A stretch of DNA of 64,000 nt from an uncultured Oscillospiraceae bacterium. Its GTDB lineage: Bacteria > Bacillota > Clostridia > Oscillospirales > Oscillospiraceae. Below are positions 42,617 to 51,133 of the stretch, piece by piece; the first letter of the stretch is position 1, and the number at the start of each line of letters is the position of its first letter. The position numbers and the translations under genes are program-made. The notes under the pieces are model-generated. The model did not search any database, was not told where the DNA came from, and saw only the letters and a program-made list of their open reading frames with translations. The stretch is from contig CAKTPI010000003.1 in assembly GCA_934591635.1 (NCBI GenBank), forward strand, positions 1 to 64,000. Reading direction: 5' to 3'.

Positions 42617-43891
42617 TTAGAATACTTTCAGATTGCTGAGCAGCGCCTTGTCCGGCCCTGCATAAGCGCCATAGGAAGCTTCGTTGGAAGAAAAGCGAAT
42701 GGTACGCAAAACTTCAGCAAGGGAACCGGAAACAGAAATACCGGTAACGGGGGTCGTTTTTTCTCCATCATAGTAATAGGCAAGTCGGATTTCGCCGCCA
42801 ATGTAATCACTGAAGAAATTCACCTGTAACCCGGACATGGATACAATCTCCAGATACGGGGCCGTTTTCCAATCGGCGTTTTGAAGTGTCCCAGTCGTCA
42901 TGTGGATGCAGGGCAGATCACCGGTGGGCTTTTCCCCCAGGTATTGGCCAAAGCGGTTGTCACCATAGTAGTTTACGGCAACACCGTCTTTTACAATCTG
43001 CATTTCTCCCAAGGTCATTCCATCGCTGTCGAATTTGGCGCTGCGAATATTTCCGGGAATGGCTCCGGCCATGGTCAGGCTGATGGTATCACCAGTGGGG
43101 GATTTTTGAATTTCGTCTCCTTTTTTGAAAACAGTGGCATGTCTATACACGGAAGCGTAGTTCAGGCCGTTCGCAATGCGATTGACCAACGTGGCAATTT
43201 CCTGTTTATTAAGAACAATGTTACATGAAATTTCCTTGTCAGGTTTCACGGCTTCATAACGCGCTTTCACATCGGCCATTTTATCCGCAATTTCCTGATA
43301 GAGCGTTTCCTCATCCCAAGCACTGAAATTGTATTGCTCATATAGCTCTACACTTTCCTTGTCGCCGTTATAGGTCGGAATGGCCTCCACCATGGCATCA
43401 TAGCGAACTTGGCTCTTGTGAAGTCCACGGCTGTTCTGGACGGTTTCGTAGTGCCGATTAATAAAGACCTCTACGGCGTTCAAAGAGCCGTGTTCAATCC
43501 GATTGGCATCGAACACCGTGTTTGCAACCATTGCAGCTAGGGTGTCCGGGCGGAAGTCGGAGAAATTGGATGCAACGGTGTATTCGCCAACCTCATCAGC
43601 GGGCAGCTCATAAGGCTGGTTGCATATCAGCAGGGCCTGCTGGGCGGCCTCTTCAATCAGATCTTTGAGCTGTGCCTCACTGGTGGAGGAATACACCGGA
43701 AAATTGGCAGCACCCAGAAAAGAGTCGTGGGCAACATATACTGTCACAGTAGTATCGCAGTTATTGGTGCAGCGTACTGTTTCCAGGCTGCCCTTTACGA
43801 AAAACATCTCATAGCTCTTTTTTTCGTGAATGTTGATTTTATAATCTGTGACCAGGGAATTTTCCTGGAGCAGTTGCTCTAATTCTTTCAT
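42617..43891 (-). CDS. tldE: TldE/PmbA family metalloprotease subunit
   Basis: A 424-residue protein of the TldD/PmbA family, the non-metal-binding partner in the heterodimeric TldD/E peptidase that degrades unfolded peptides. It has the domain layout of the family (SYEMFFVKGSLETVRCTN in the N-terminal part; FFSDYIGGEIRLAYYYDGEKTTPVTGISVSG near the end) and lacks the HExxxH motif. Its ATG overlaps the tldD stop codon (ATGA), so the two are made together. No RiPP precursor or modification gene was seen nearby, so general peptide breakdown is the more likely role. Confidence 0.9.
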   Translation of the reverse strand: MKELEQLLQENSLVTDYKINIHEKKSYEMFFVKGSLETVRCTNNCDTTVTVYVAHDSFLGAANFPVYSSTSEAQLKDLIEEAAQQALLICNQPYELPADEVGEYTVASNFSDFRPDTLAAMVANTVFDANRIEHGSLNAVEVFINRHYETVQNSRGLHKSQVRYDAMVEAIPTYNGDKESVELYEQYNFSAWDEETLYQEIADKMADVKARYEAVKPDKEISCNIVLNKQEIATLVNRIANGLNYASVYRHATVFKKGDEIQKSPTGDTISLTMAGAIPGNIRSAKFDSDGMTLGEMQIVKDGVAVNYYGDNRFGQYLGEKPTGDLPCIHMTTGTLQNADWKTAPYLEIVSMSGLQVNFFSDYIGGEIRLAYYYDGEKTTPVTGISVSGSLAEVLRTIRFSSNEASYGAYAGPDKALLSNLKVF

Positions 43892-45291
43892 CCCAGCTTC
43901 ACCCTCGCTTTCAATGCAGGGCCGCCGTCACTGACGCGCACCCATTCTTTGTAGCCCTTCCCGCAGGAACCGGCACCGGAAATTTCAAAGTCGTCAGAAA
44001 TCATGGAAATGGATTTAAGCAGATCCGGTACATAGCCGCTCATCACAACAGGGGAAACGTAATTTTCTGTCAGCTTACCGTCTACAATTTCAATGCCGTA
44101 CTCAGCGACACACTGAATGGCCCAGTTCTTGGGATCCTCCATGCCATTATTGGTCTCAAAGAGCATATAACCGTGCTTAATGGAGGCAATCATCTTTTCC
44201 AGCTTATCGGTTCCCTTTTCAAAAAAAGTATTGGTCATTCTGGAATAAGCCTTTCGGCGGGAGGATTCTCTTCTCCCGTTGCCGGTTGGGGCGGTTCCAA
44301 GCTGTGCGGCAGAGGCAAGGTCTGAAATGCCGGTGACTAAAATGCCATCCTTGATGATCTGTGTATCGCCGGCCAGGACACCGTCGTCATCAAAGAAATA
44401 GGATGCAACACTGAGTGTTGCTGCAGCGCCGTCACGCATGTTGCAGATGGGGGAGGCAACATATTTGCCAACGTATTGTTTTGCCAGGGCTCTGTCTTTT
44501 ACAAACTGATCCATCTCTACGCCATGGCCAAATGCTTCGTGTGCAATCAGACCGGTGATGCTCGGGGCGGTAATTACATCATAAACACCCGGCTCGATGG
44601 GTTTTGCCAAAGCTAAGTGGTGTGCTTTTGCGACCAAGGCGTCCATCTGCGCACGAAGTGCGGTCATTACGTCAGCCATCTGGTCAGAATCAGGGAGTTC
44701 TACAGCCTGGACAGTTTTTCCGTTTTCCTTGTAGACAAGAACCATAAAACCGTTGATCCAGGTATAGTTTTGATCCAGTTCCCGATTATGGGAAACGAAG
44801 AGCTTGGAAGTCTCCATGGAACTGATTCGCACAAATGCATTGAGAATATGCTCATCCTTTGCCTGTAGTTCTTTCTGAACCTCCTGGCAGAAAGACAGAA
44901 TTTGGGCATCTGTATAAGAACTCAGATCTGAAGGGCGGACAAAGGACTTTACCAGCGGAGTATCCTCCAATGCGATGCCTTGGATACAGGGGTGATGCAG
45001 CACCTTGCTTACGGTAAAGGAGCTTTGAATCTCGGATGCAACGGTTTGGACATCCTCATCAATGTCGTCCAGCGAATATTCGAAAAAGCAGCCTCCTTGA
45101 TTCAGCTTGACAACAAAGCCACATTCGGTGCCGAGGCCATTGTTGATATTGCTGGTACTGGCATCCACCTGGATGGATTTGGACTTCGTATCGACACCCA
45201 GAACACTGACATAGTCATATTGTTCTTTCAGAATTTCTACCAATGCTTTTGCACGGTTCCTTCTGGAATTCAGAAATTCAGAAAAAGCCAT
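43888..45291 (-). CDS. tldD: TldD family metalloprotease
   Basis: A 467-residue protein with the zinc-binding motif HEAFGHGVE (about residues 251-259) within APSITGLIAHEAFGHGVEMD, followed by AASLSVASYFFDDDGV-type and GRRESSRRKAYSRMTNTFFEKG segments, ending with the SGAGSCGKGYKEWVRVSDGGP block. Together with TldE it forms the active heterodimer that cleaves unstructured peptides. It starts at 45291, downstream of an extended -10 promoter. Confidence 0.92.
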   Translation of the reverse strand: MAFSEFLNSRRNRAKALVEILKEQYDYVSVLGVDTKSKSIQVDASTSNINNGLGTECGFVVKLNQGGCFFEYSLDDIDEDVQTVASEIQSSFTVSKVLHHPCIQGIALEDTPLVKSFVRPSDLSSYTDAQILSFCQEVQKELQAKDEHILNAFVRISSMETSKLFVSHNRELDQNYTWINGFMVLVYKENGKTVQAVELPDSDQMADVMTALRAQMDALVAKAHHLALAKPIEPGVYDVITAPSITGLIAHEAFGHGVEMDQFVKDRALAKQYVGKYVASPICNMRDGAAATLSVASYFFDDDGVLAGDTQIIKDGILVTGISDLASAAQLGTAPTGNGRRESSRRKAYSRMTNTFFEKGTDKLEKMIASIKHGYMLFETNNGMEDPKNWAIQCVAEYGIEIVDGKLTENYVSPVVMSGYVPDLLKSISMISDDFEISGAGSCGKGYKEWVRVSDGGPALKARVKLG

Positions 45292-45423
45292 TTCTAACGC
45301 CTTCCTTTCCTCGTGGGATCACCGAGGTAATACCCATCAAAATTAAACTTTAAGCATGTACATTTTCTCGCCATAATTGGGCCGAGCAGGGGAGAACCAG
45401 TGTAAACCTCCACTCACAGTGAA

Positions 45424-45451
45424 ATTATAGCATCTTTTGATGATATTGCAA
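45424..45451 (-). promoter_or_regulatory. Promoter of tldD-tldE
   Basis: Minus-strand TTGCAA (45451-45446) and TATAAT (45429-45424) at 16-bp spacing; TGC just before the -10 makes it an extended type. About 130 bases of leader to tldD hold no gene. Confidence 0.7.
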
Positions 45452-45482
45452 CAAAACATTTTGTGAAGGAAAGAATGCCACA

Positions 45483-45513
45483 AAAAACCGGAGCTGTAAC
45501 AGCTCCGGTTTTT
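45483..45513 (-). terminator. Terminator of the feo operon
   Basis: A perfect 14-bp stem (aaaaaccggagctg / cagctccggttttt) with a three-base loop, 8 bases beyond the stop codon of the last feo gene. Confidence 0.88.
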
Positions 45514-45521
45514 GCGGAATC

Positions 45522-45695
45522 TTATTTTAGCGTGTGGCAGGAGCCATGCATTGCGCAGTGTGCACAGTTATTGCCGCAGGAGGATTTACCTTGCTTCTTC
45601 TGCTTTATCAAAGAACGAGCAATGAGGATAACCACTGCAAGCAGGACAACACACACTACAATCGTTCCGATGTTATTAGAAATCCATTGCAGCAT
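45522..45695 (-). CDS. FeoB-associated Cys-rich membrane protein
   Basis: A 57-residue small membrane protein, easily missed by gene callers. It has one helix (about residues 9-28, IGTIVVCVVLLAVVILIARS), a basic KQKKQGK segment, and a C-terminal tail with four cysteines (SSCGNNCAHCAMHGSCH). This is the pattern of the short Cys-rich proteins found after FeoB in many Firmicutes, considered functional analogues of FeoC. It follows feoB by 26 bases and is followed by the operon terminator. It may bind iron or an Fe-S cluster near FeoB; this is inference. Confidence 0.85.
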   Translation of the reverse strand: MLQWISNNIGTIVVCVVLLAVVILIARSLIKQKKQGKSSCGNNCAHCAMHGSCHTLK

Positions 45696-45721
45696 TACGC
45701 TTCACACTTCTTTCCTTGAAG

Positions 45722-48187
45722 TTAAACCTTGGAGAGCTTAGTAGCTTCCTTGTAGGGACGAACCAGCATGTAGACAAGGACAACCAGCACAACAATGGCA
45801 GCAATCAAGCCAATCACATTCAGGTTGCCGGTAAAGGCATTGCCAAACTGGTTGACCATCAAAGCAATGACATAAGCAAAGCCGCACTGATAAGCGATTG
45901 CAAACCAAGTCCACTTGGAATTGTTCATCTCACGCTTGATAGCGCCGATAGCGGCAAAGCAGGGGGCGCACAGCAGGTTGAACACCAAGAAGGAGTAACC
46001 GGTGATGCCGGTAAATGCATTCGCCAGGTTCTGGTAAACAGTACCATCGCCGCCGCCATAGAGGATGCCCAGAGTACCGACAATGTTCTCCTTTGCAATC
46101 AGACCGGTGATAGAAGCAACAGCGGCCTGCCAATTGCCCCAACCCAAGGGCTTGAAGATCCAAGCAATCAGGTTACCGATGTGAGCCAGGATAGAGAACT
46201 CAATCTCGTCCTCGGCCAGCATCCGGAAGGTGCCGTCTGCCCAACCAAAGTAAGTGGTGAACCACACAAAGATAGTGGAGAGCAGAATGATGGTGCCAGC
46301 CTTCTTAATGAAGGACCAACCGCGCTCCCACATGGAACGCAGAACGTTGCCAACAGTGGGCCAGTGATAGGCGGGCAGCTCCATAACGAAGGGAGCAGGA
46401 TCGCCAGAGAACATCTTGGTCTTCTTCAGCATGATGCCGGAGACGATGATTGCGGCCATACCAACGAAATAAGCGGAGGTTGCGACCCAAGCGGAACCGC
46501 CAAAGATTGCGCCTGCAATCATGGAGATAAAGGGAACCTTTGCACCGCAGGGAATAAAGGTGGTGGTCATGATCGTCATACGGCGGTCGCGTTCGTTTTC
46601 AATGGTACGGGAAGCCATAATACCGGGCACGCCACAGCCAGTGCCAATCAGCATGGGGATGAAGGACTTACCGGACAGGCCAAACTTGCGGAAGATACGA
46701 TCCAGAACGAAGGCAATACGGGCCATGTAGCCACAGGCTTCCAGGAATGCCAGCATCAGGAACAGAACCAGCATCTGAGGAACGAAACCGAGAACGGCGC
46801 CAACACCAGCAACAATACCATCCAGAATCAGGCCGGACAGCCAATCGGCAACGTTTGCTTTCTCCAGTAGGTCGCCAATCAGAACAGGGATACCAGGAAC
46901 CCACACGCCGAAGTCAGCAGGATCAGGCTCTGTGCCATAGGCGTCCAGTGCGGCCTGAATTGCTTCATAGTCAGCAGTTTCAGTGGTAACTTCCAGCGTC
47001 TCCTCATCTTCCAGCTCGTAATCGATGGAAGAATCAGCGGGGACAGCAGCACGGAGTGCATCGATTGCTTCAGCAGCGGCCTCTTCACTATAGTCATCGC
47101 TTTCAGCATCCAAGGCCTCAGCCATTGCATCATCGCCATATTCGGCAACCAGTGCATCTATAATTTCGTTGGTGTCGCCATAAGCGTCAGCAGCGTCTTC
47201 ATAATCGCTGGTACCAATGCCCAGCAGATGCCAGCCGTCACCAAACAGACCGTCATTTGCCCAGTCAGTTGCAGGAGCACCGACACCCACCATTGCAACC
47301 CAGTAAACCAGGAACATGACGACAGCAAAGATGGGAAGACCAAGCCAGCGGTTTGTGACAATCCGGTCAATCTTATCGGAAGTGGAGAGCTTGCCGGCAG
47401 AGTGCTTCTTGTAGCAGCGCTTGATCACTTCGCCGATGTACACATAGCGCTCATTGGTGATGATGCTCTCAGCATCGTCGTCCAATTCTTCCTCAGCGGC
47501 CTTGATGTCGGCCTCGATATGTGTCATGACGCTGCTATCTAGATGCATCTGCTCTAGCACCTTGTCATCGCGCTCAAAAATCTTGATGGCGTACCAGCGC
47601 TGCTGCTCTTCCGGCATGTTGTGAACCGCAGCCTCTTCAATGTGAGCAATGGCATGCTCCACAGGGCCGGAGAAGGTGTGCATGGGAACGGTTTTGCCGT
47701 TCTGAGCAGCCTTGATAGCGGCTTCAGCGGCTTCCATGATGCCGTCACCCTTCAGAGCGGAAATCTCCATGACCTTGCAGCCCAAGGCATCAGAGAGCTC
47801 TATGGTATTGATCTTGTCGCCGTTCTTCCGAACCACGTCCATCATGTTAATGGCAACAACAACGGGAATTCCCAGCTCCGTCAGCTGCGTGGTCAGATAC
47901 AGGTTACGCTCCAGGTTGGTGCCATCAATGATGTTCAGAATGGCATTGGGGCGCTCGTTGATCAGGTAATTACGGGCAACAACCTCTTCCAGTGTGTAGG
48001 GGGAGAGAGAGTAGATACCGGGCAGGTCGGTGATTGTCACATCGGTGTGCTTCTTCAGTTTGCCTTCCTTTTTTTCAACTGTGACACCAGGCCAGTTACC
48101 AACGAACTGATTAGAGCCGGTCAGCGCATTGAACAACGTGGTTTTACCACAGTTCGGGTTACCGGCAAGAGCAATTTTAAGCTCCAA
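45722..48187 (-). CDS. feoB: Ferrous iron transport protein B
   Basis: An 821-residue Fe(II) transporter. The N-terminal G domain has GNPNCGKTTLFN (residues 8-19), DLPGIYSLSPY and NMMDV, followed by the regulatory helical part. The membrane domain carries two Gate motifs (LVLFLMLAFLEACGYMARIAFVLDR; FNLLCAPCFAAIGAIKRE) and SGKSFIPMLIGTGCGVPGIMASRTIEN. Between the first membrane helix and the core lies an acidic insertion of about 100 residues (about 322-424) rich in Asp/Glu/Ala, not part of the standard FeoB. Found in the order feoA-feoA-feoB-Cys-rich protein. Confidence 0.96.
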   Translation of the reverse strand: MELKIALAGNPNCGKTTLFNALTGSNQFVGNWPGVTVEKKEGKLKKHTDVTITDLPGIYSLSPYTLEEVVARNYLINERPNAILNIIDGTNLERNLYLTTQLTELGIPVVVAINMMDVVRKNGDKINTIELSDALGCKVMEISALKGDGIMEAAEAAIKAAQNGKTVPMHTFSGPVEHAIAHIEEAAVHNMPEEQQRWYAIKIFERDDKVLEQMHLDSSVMTHIEADIKAAEEELDDDAESIITNERYVYIGEVIKRCYKKHSAGKLSTSDKIDRIVTNRWLGLPIFAVVMFLVYWVAMVGVGAPATDWANDGLFGDGWHLLGIGTSDYEDAADAYGDTNEIIDALVAEYGDDAMAEALDAESDDYSEEAAAEAIDALRAAVPADSSIDYELEDEETLEVTTETADYEAIQAALDAYGTEPDPADFGVWVPGIPVLIGDLLEKANVADWLSGLILDGIVAGVGAVLGFVPQMLVLFLMLAFLEACGYMARIAFVLDRIFRKFGLSGKSFIPMLIGTGCGVPGIMASRTIENERDRRMTIMTTTFIPCGAKVPFISMIAGAIFGGSAWVATSAYFVGMAAIIVSGIMLKKTKMFSGDPAPFVMELPAYHWPTVGNVLRSMWERGWSFIKKAGTIILLSTIFVWFTTYFGWADGTFRMLAEDEIEFSILAHIGNLIAWIFKPLGWGNWQAAVASITGLIAKENIVGTLGILYGGGDGTVYQNLANAFTGITGYSFLVFNLLCAPCFAAIGAIKREMNNSKWTWFAIAYQCGFAYVIALMVNQFGNAFTGNLNVIGLIAAIVVLVVLVYMLVRPYKEATKLSKV

Positions 48188-48206
48188 AGTAATTCCTCCT
48201 CTTTCT

Positions 48207-48222
48207 GTTAGCTGACGCTAAC
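48207..48222. promoter_or_regulatory. Iron-type operator dyad between feoA and feoB
   Basis: GTTAGC-TGAC-GCTAAC, a perfect 6-4-6 inverted repeat in the 81-base gap before feoB. It matches the two dyads upstream of the first feoA gene. The half-site resembles those of DtxR/IdeR-type metal regulators (GGTTAG/CTAACC). Confidence 0.7.
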
Positions 48223-48268
48223 GATGAACTAAATCAATACGGGGCACCCGCCCCTAGGATAGATGATG

Positions 48269-48490
48269 TTACTCGACTTCAATCATTTCAGCGTCACCCT
48301 TGCGGATGGACAGCTCATAGCCACGGACAGTAATCTCAACCGGATCGCCCAGGGGAGCAACTTTGCGTACATGTACCTGTACGCCCTTGGTCACGCCCAT
48401 GTCCATGATGCGGCGCTTTACGGCACCTTCGCCGTGAATCTTCACGACCTTGACATCCTCGCCGACCTGTACCTGTCGAAGTGTTTTCAT
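48269..48490 (-). CDS. feoA: FeoA family protein
   Basis: A 73-residue SH3-like FeoA protein that probably interacts with FeoB. It contains GEDVKVVKIHGEGAVKRRIMDMGVTKGVQV and GDPVEITVRGYELSIRKGDAEMIEVE, the typical FeoA pattern. ATG at 48490 is preferred since AGGAGG lies 8 bases upstream; the ATG six bases earlier lies only two bases from the same site. It is the second of two feoA genes. Confidence 0.9.
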   Translation of the reverse strand: MKTLRQVQVGEDVKVVKIHGEGAVKRRIMDMGVTKGVQVHVRKVAPLGDPVEITVRGYELSIRKGDAEMIEVE

Positions 48491-48521
48491 TCTCATTTCC
48501 TCCTTTTATTTCGGCAGAAAA

Positions 48522-48734
48522 TCAAACCATGATTTTCTGCGCCATTTCCTTGCTGATCGCAACCCGGGACTCTTTCACCTTTACAATCAGGTTGCCCCCA
48601 ATGGTGCTCACCACGGACACGCCCGTCCCGACGACGAAGCCCAAATTCTCCAGATGCTTCTTGACCTCCGGGCTGCCTCCAATCTTTCTGACCACACACT
48701 CTGCGCCAGAGTCTGCAAAAGTAAGCGGCATCAT
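48522..48734 (-). CDS. feoA: FeoA family protein (first copy)
   Basis: A 70-residue FeoA-like protein: CVVRKIGGSPEVKKHLENLGFVVGTGVSV, then GNLIVKVKESRVAISKEMAQKIMV. It differs clearly from the second FeoA (no long basic turn), so the two are not a recent duplication. It is the first gene of the operon, 31 bases upstream of the second. AAGGTGG lies before the start. FeoA pairs of this kind are common in Clostridia. Confidence 0.88.
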   Translation of the reverse strand: MMPLTFADSGAECVVRKIGGSPEVKKHLENLGFVVGTGVSVVSTIGGNLIVKVKESRVAISKEMAQKIMV

Positions 48735-48762
48735 CTATTCCACCTTCTTTTTCTTTGGGATA

Positions 48763-48778
48763 ATTAGCAAACGCTAAC
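48763..48778. promoter_or_regulatory. Iron-type operator dyad 2 of the feo operon
   Basis: ATTAGC-AAAC-GCTAAC, a 6-4-6 inverted repeat with one mismatch in the outermost base. It lies in the feoA leader, 17 bp downstream of the third copy. Confidence 0.7.
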
Positions 48779-48795
48779 TTTTGAATTCTTAAAAG

Positions 48796-48811
48796 GTTAG
48801 CTCTCGCTAAC
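48796..48811. promoter_or_regulatory. Iron-type operator dyad 3 of the feo operon
   Basis: GTTAGC-TCTC-GCTAAC, perfect, extended by one G/C pair on each side. It begins 7 bp beyond the -10 box and therefore covers the expected transcription start, a position that suits repression. Confidence 0.75.
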
Positions 48812-48818
48812 CACCGGT

Positions 48819-48847
48819 AATATACCACGCAATTTTTCTGTTGTCAA
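48819..48847 (-). promoter_or_regulatory. Promoter of the feo operon
   Basis: Minus-strand TTGACA (48847-48842) and TATATT (48824-48819) at 17-bp spacing. Upstream to 49061 the gap holds the start region of the divergent regulator and an imperfect dyad (AATGTT...AACATT, 48919-48943); no other gene is seen. Confidence 0.85.
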
Positions 48848-49061
48848 GATTGCCTTTAAATTTTTTTAAGTTTTGAGCCAGATGCCTAAAATCTGCGCAA
48901 TCAGGCAAGAATTGACTTGTAATGTTTGACGATAGTGTGAACATTAGAGTTACCCTTCGGCATATGCCAACGAATTTGTATAGCAGCTTTCTCCAAAAAG
49001 CAACGGCCGGTTTATTGTATTTTCCTTCGGAAGAAAGTATGATTAAGAGGAGGTGATTCAA

Positions 49062-49733
49062 TTGATTTTCTCTGAGAAATTACAGATTCTTCGAAAGAAC
49101 AGGGGCCTGACCCAGGAGGCGCTTGCCCAACAGCTGTCCGTTTCCCGGCAGGCAGTGGCAAAATGGGAAGCAGGGCAGGTATTTCCCGATATTTCCAACT
49201 TGATCGAAATCAGTACACTTTTTCATGTCACTGTGGATTATCTGGTGCGGGATCAGAGTTGTTCGCTGAATGTAAATCCGGCAATGTCTCCGGATTTGCA
49301 GCAGCTAATCGCATTTCGGTTAGAAGCCAATGTTAATACGTATGCCGGTTTTATGAATGAAACGGCATCAACAAGGCTTGACTCTCACGATTTTTCCTAT
49401 GCAAGTGGTGATTACATTTATCATGATACCTATGTTGGCGGAGAGAAGTTTGCGGGTCAGGAGGCGATCTGGCATCGAGGGGAAGCGGTTTATGCGATGA
49501 ATTATCTGGGAAGAATCCTTGGGCAGCAATTCAGCGGGGATTTCCTGAAGGAGGCGCTGCGGCATGCGGATTTCCAAATGCCATATCGGGGGCCGGAATA
49601 TTACCAGTCTGGTGAATATCGGTATAAGTGTAATGTAACGGGCAATTTTGATTGGTTTCAGGGCTTTGAAGAGATTTCTTGCGGTGGCGAAAAAGTCTAT
49701 GAGTGCTTCTTCCATGGCGGCAAAATGAAATAA
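49062..49733 (+). CDS. XRE family regulator with DUF5680 domain
   Basis: A 223-residue protein. The N-terminal HTH (about 1-60; LRKNRGLTQEALAQQLSVSRQAVAKWEAGQVFPDISNL) is of the Cro/C1 type. The C-terminal part (about 80-220; FRLEANVNTYAG, DYIYHDTYVGGEKFAGQEAIW, PYRGPEYYQSGEYRYKC) matches the DUF5680 family, usually attached to such HTH domains. The start is TTG at 49062, 8 bases from AGGAGG; a GTG at 49053 overlaps that site. It is divergent from the feo operon, but no evidence links it to iron. Confidence 0.88.
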   Translation: MIFSEKLQILRKNRGLTQEALAQQLSVSRQAVAKWEAGQVFPDISNLIEISTLFHVTVDYLVRDQSCSLNVNPAMSPDLQQLIAFRLEANVNTYAGFMNETASTRLDSHDFSYASGDYIYHDTYVGGEKFAGQEAIWHRGEAVYAMNYLGRILGQQFSGDFLKEALRHADFQMPYRGPEYYQSGEYRYKCNVTGNFDWFQGFEEISCGGEKVYECFFHGGKMK

Positions 49734-49764
49734 AAACGGGCACTGCAATGCATGCAGTGCCCTT
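49733..49764 (-). terminator. Terminator between the XRE regulator and asnA
   Basis: gggcactgca (49738-49747) pairs with tgcagtgccc (49753-49762). On the minus strand GTTTTTA follows, so it best serves asnA; it may also end the rightward XRE transcript. Confidence 0.75.
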
Positions 49765-49768
49765 CGCT

Positions 49769-50776
49769 TTACAGCAGGGGAATTCCGGCTTTTTCACAGG
49801 CCTCCACGGTGGCAGAATCCCACACACTGGATTGTACTTCACCAATATGCGCACAGCCCAGAAGGAGCATGGACAGTCGGGACTGTCCGATACCGCCGCC
49901 GATAGTCAGGGGCAATTCATCAGCCAGAAGCATTTTGTGGAAGGGAAGTTCCCGCCTGCTTTCACAGCCGGAAAGCTTTAATTGCCGATCCAGGGATTCG
50001 GCATCCACGCGGATGCCCATGGAGGAGATTTCCAAGGCCCTGTCCAGTACTTCGTCCCAGAAGAAGATGTCACAGTTCAGCGCCCAGTCGTCATAGTCCG
50101 GGGCCCGACCATCGTGGGGTTTGCCGGAACGGAGTTTGCCGCCAATCTGCATGATGCAGGCAGTTTGGTGCTCTCTTACATATGCCTTTTCTCGTTGCGA
50201 CGGGATCATATCCGGGTATAGATCCTCCAACTCCTGCGAAGTAATGAAAGAAACCTCCGGGGATAATGCGGTATGAAGCTGCGGATACCGGACATGCAGT
50301 CGGTCGTTGGTGTTACAGATGGCTCGGACGATAGACTTGACAATCAACTTTAAAAAATCCAGATTCCGATTCTCACGGGTAATAATCTTTTCCCAGTCCC
50401 ACTGGTCAACGTAGATAGAGTGGATATTATCAAGCTCCTCGTCCCGTCGAATGGCGTTCATATCCGTGTATAAGCCGTTGCCTACCGTAAAGTGATAGCG
50501 CTTCAGTGCAAGCCGTTTCCATTTCGCAAGGGAATGCACCACTTGCGCATCTGCGCCGACCGCGGGAATATCAAAACTGACAGGCCGTTCGTAACCGTTC
50601 AGGTTATCATTCAGGCCGGAATCCTCCGTGACAAACAAAGGTGCGGAAACCCGTTTGAGATTAAGCGCAGAGGAAAATTCATCCTGAAAGGTCGCTTTAA
50701 TGTAAGCAATGGCACGCTGTGTGTCGTATGCGTCCAAAACAGGGGTATAGTGCTTGGGAATATAGATCTTATTCAT
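49769..50776 (-). CDS. asnA: Aspartate-ammonia ligase
   Basis: A 335-residue ammonia-dependent asparagine synthetase, related to class II tRNA synthetases. Seen: IPKHYTPVLDAYDTQRAIAYIKATFQDEFSSALNLKRVSAPLFV at the N-terminus, LNGYERPVSFDIP, KWKRLALKRY, VDQWDWE, and the class II motif 3 region LTIGGGIGQSRLSMLLLGCAHIGEVQ (about 294-319). ATG at 50776 has AAGGGTGA upstream; the longer frame adds 15 leader residues without a site. Confidence 0.96.
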   Translation of the reverse strand: MNKIYIPKHYTPVLDAYDTQRAIAYIKATFQDEFSSALNLKRVSAPLFVTEDSGLNDNLNGYERPVSFDIPAVGADAQVVHSLAKWKRLALKRYHFTVGNGLYTDMNAIRRDEELDNIHSIYVDQWDWEKIITRENRNLDFLKLIVKSIVRAICNTNDRLHVRYPQLHTALSPEVSFITSQELEDLYPDMIPSQREKAYVREHQTACIMQIGGKLRSGKPHDGRAPDYDDWALNCDIFFWDEVLDRALEISSMGIRVDAESLDRQLKLSGCESRRELPFHKMLLADELPLTIGGGIGQSRLSMLLLGCAHIGEVQSSVWDSATVEACEKAGIPLL

Positions 50777-50832
50777 ATTGATGTCACCCTTTCGCGGGGG
50801 AATGGACTCCCGCCTTTGCAAGATTCTCCTTT

Positions 50833-50861
50833 ATTCTATTCATTTTGCCGATTAAAATCAA
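50833..50861 (-). promoter_or_regulatory. Promoter of asnA
   Basis: Minus-strand TTGATT (50861-50856) and TAGAAT (50838-50833) at 17-bp spacing, about 55 bases before the asnA start. From 50862 to 51133 nothing convincing is seen except a possible weak rightward promoter (TTGAAA near 51033, TTTAAA near 51060). Confidence 0.6.
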
Positions 50862-51133
50862 GGATTTTTTTTACTCCTCAAGGGATGGACAGGGACTTTT
50901 ATTTCCTGGGAAATGGAAAAGATTGTATTTAGATGCAGTTATGTTACAAAAATGATGCATATAGCTTGTAGCATGCGGGGTGTAGAGGAATTTGCATGGC
51001 CATTGAAGCGATTCCTGGTGTTCTCAAAAAATTTTTTGAAATTGTGTGACGAACTTGCTTTAAAATCCGTCTATATGGGTGTAAGGCAGTTCGCCTCAAT
51101 GATTCGACTCTATCAATAAGGAGGAACAGAATA

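Noticed and set aside
42617..45291. TldD/TldE pair as part of a peptide antibiotic (RiPP) cluster.
   Set aside because: No precursor peptide, cyclodehydratase or radical SAM gene was seen within the window; the pair stands alone behind its own promoter.
45716..46870. Plus-strand open frame of 384 codons opposite feoB.
   Set aside because: It is rich in Asn, His, Gly and Gln with no start site; feoB motifs on the minus strand are intact.
50913..51119. 68-codon plus-strand frame upstream of the small orphan gene.
   Set aside because: It has no ribosome binding site, overlaps the presumed promoter region of the 51134 gene and shows no protein-like pattern.
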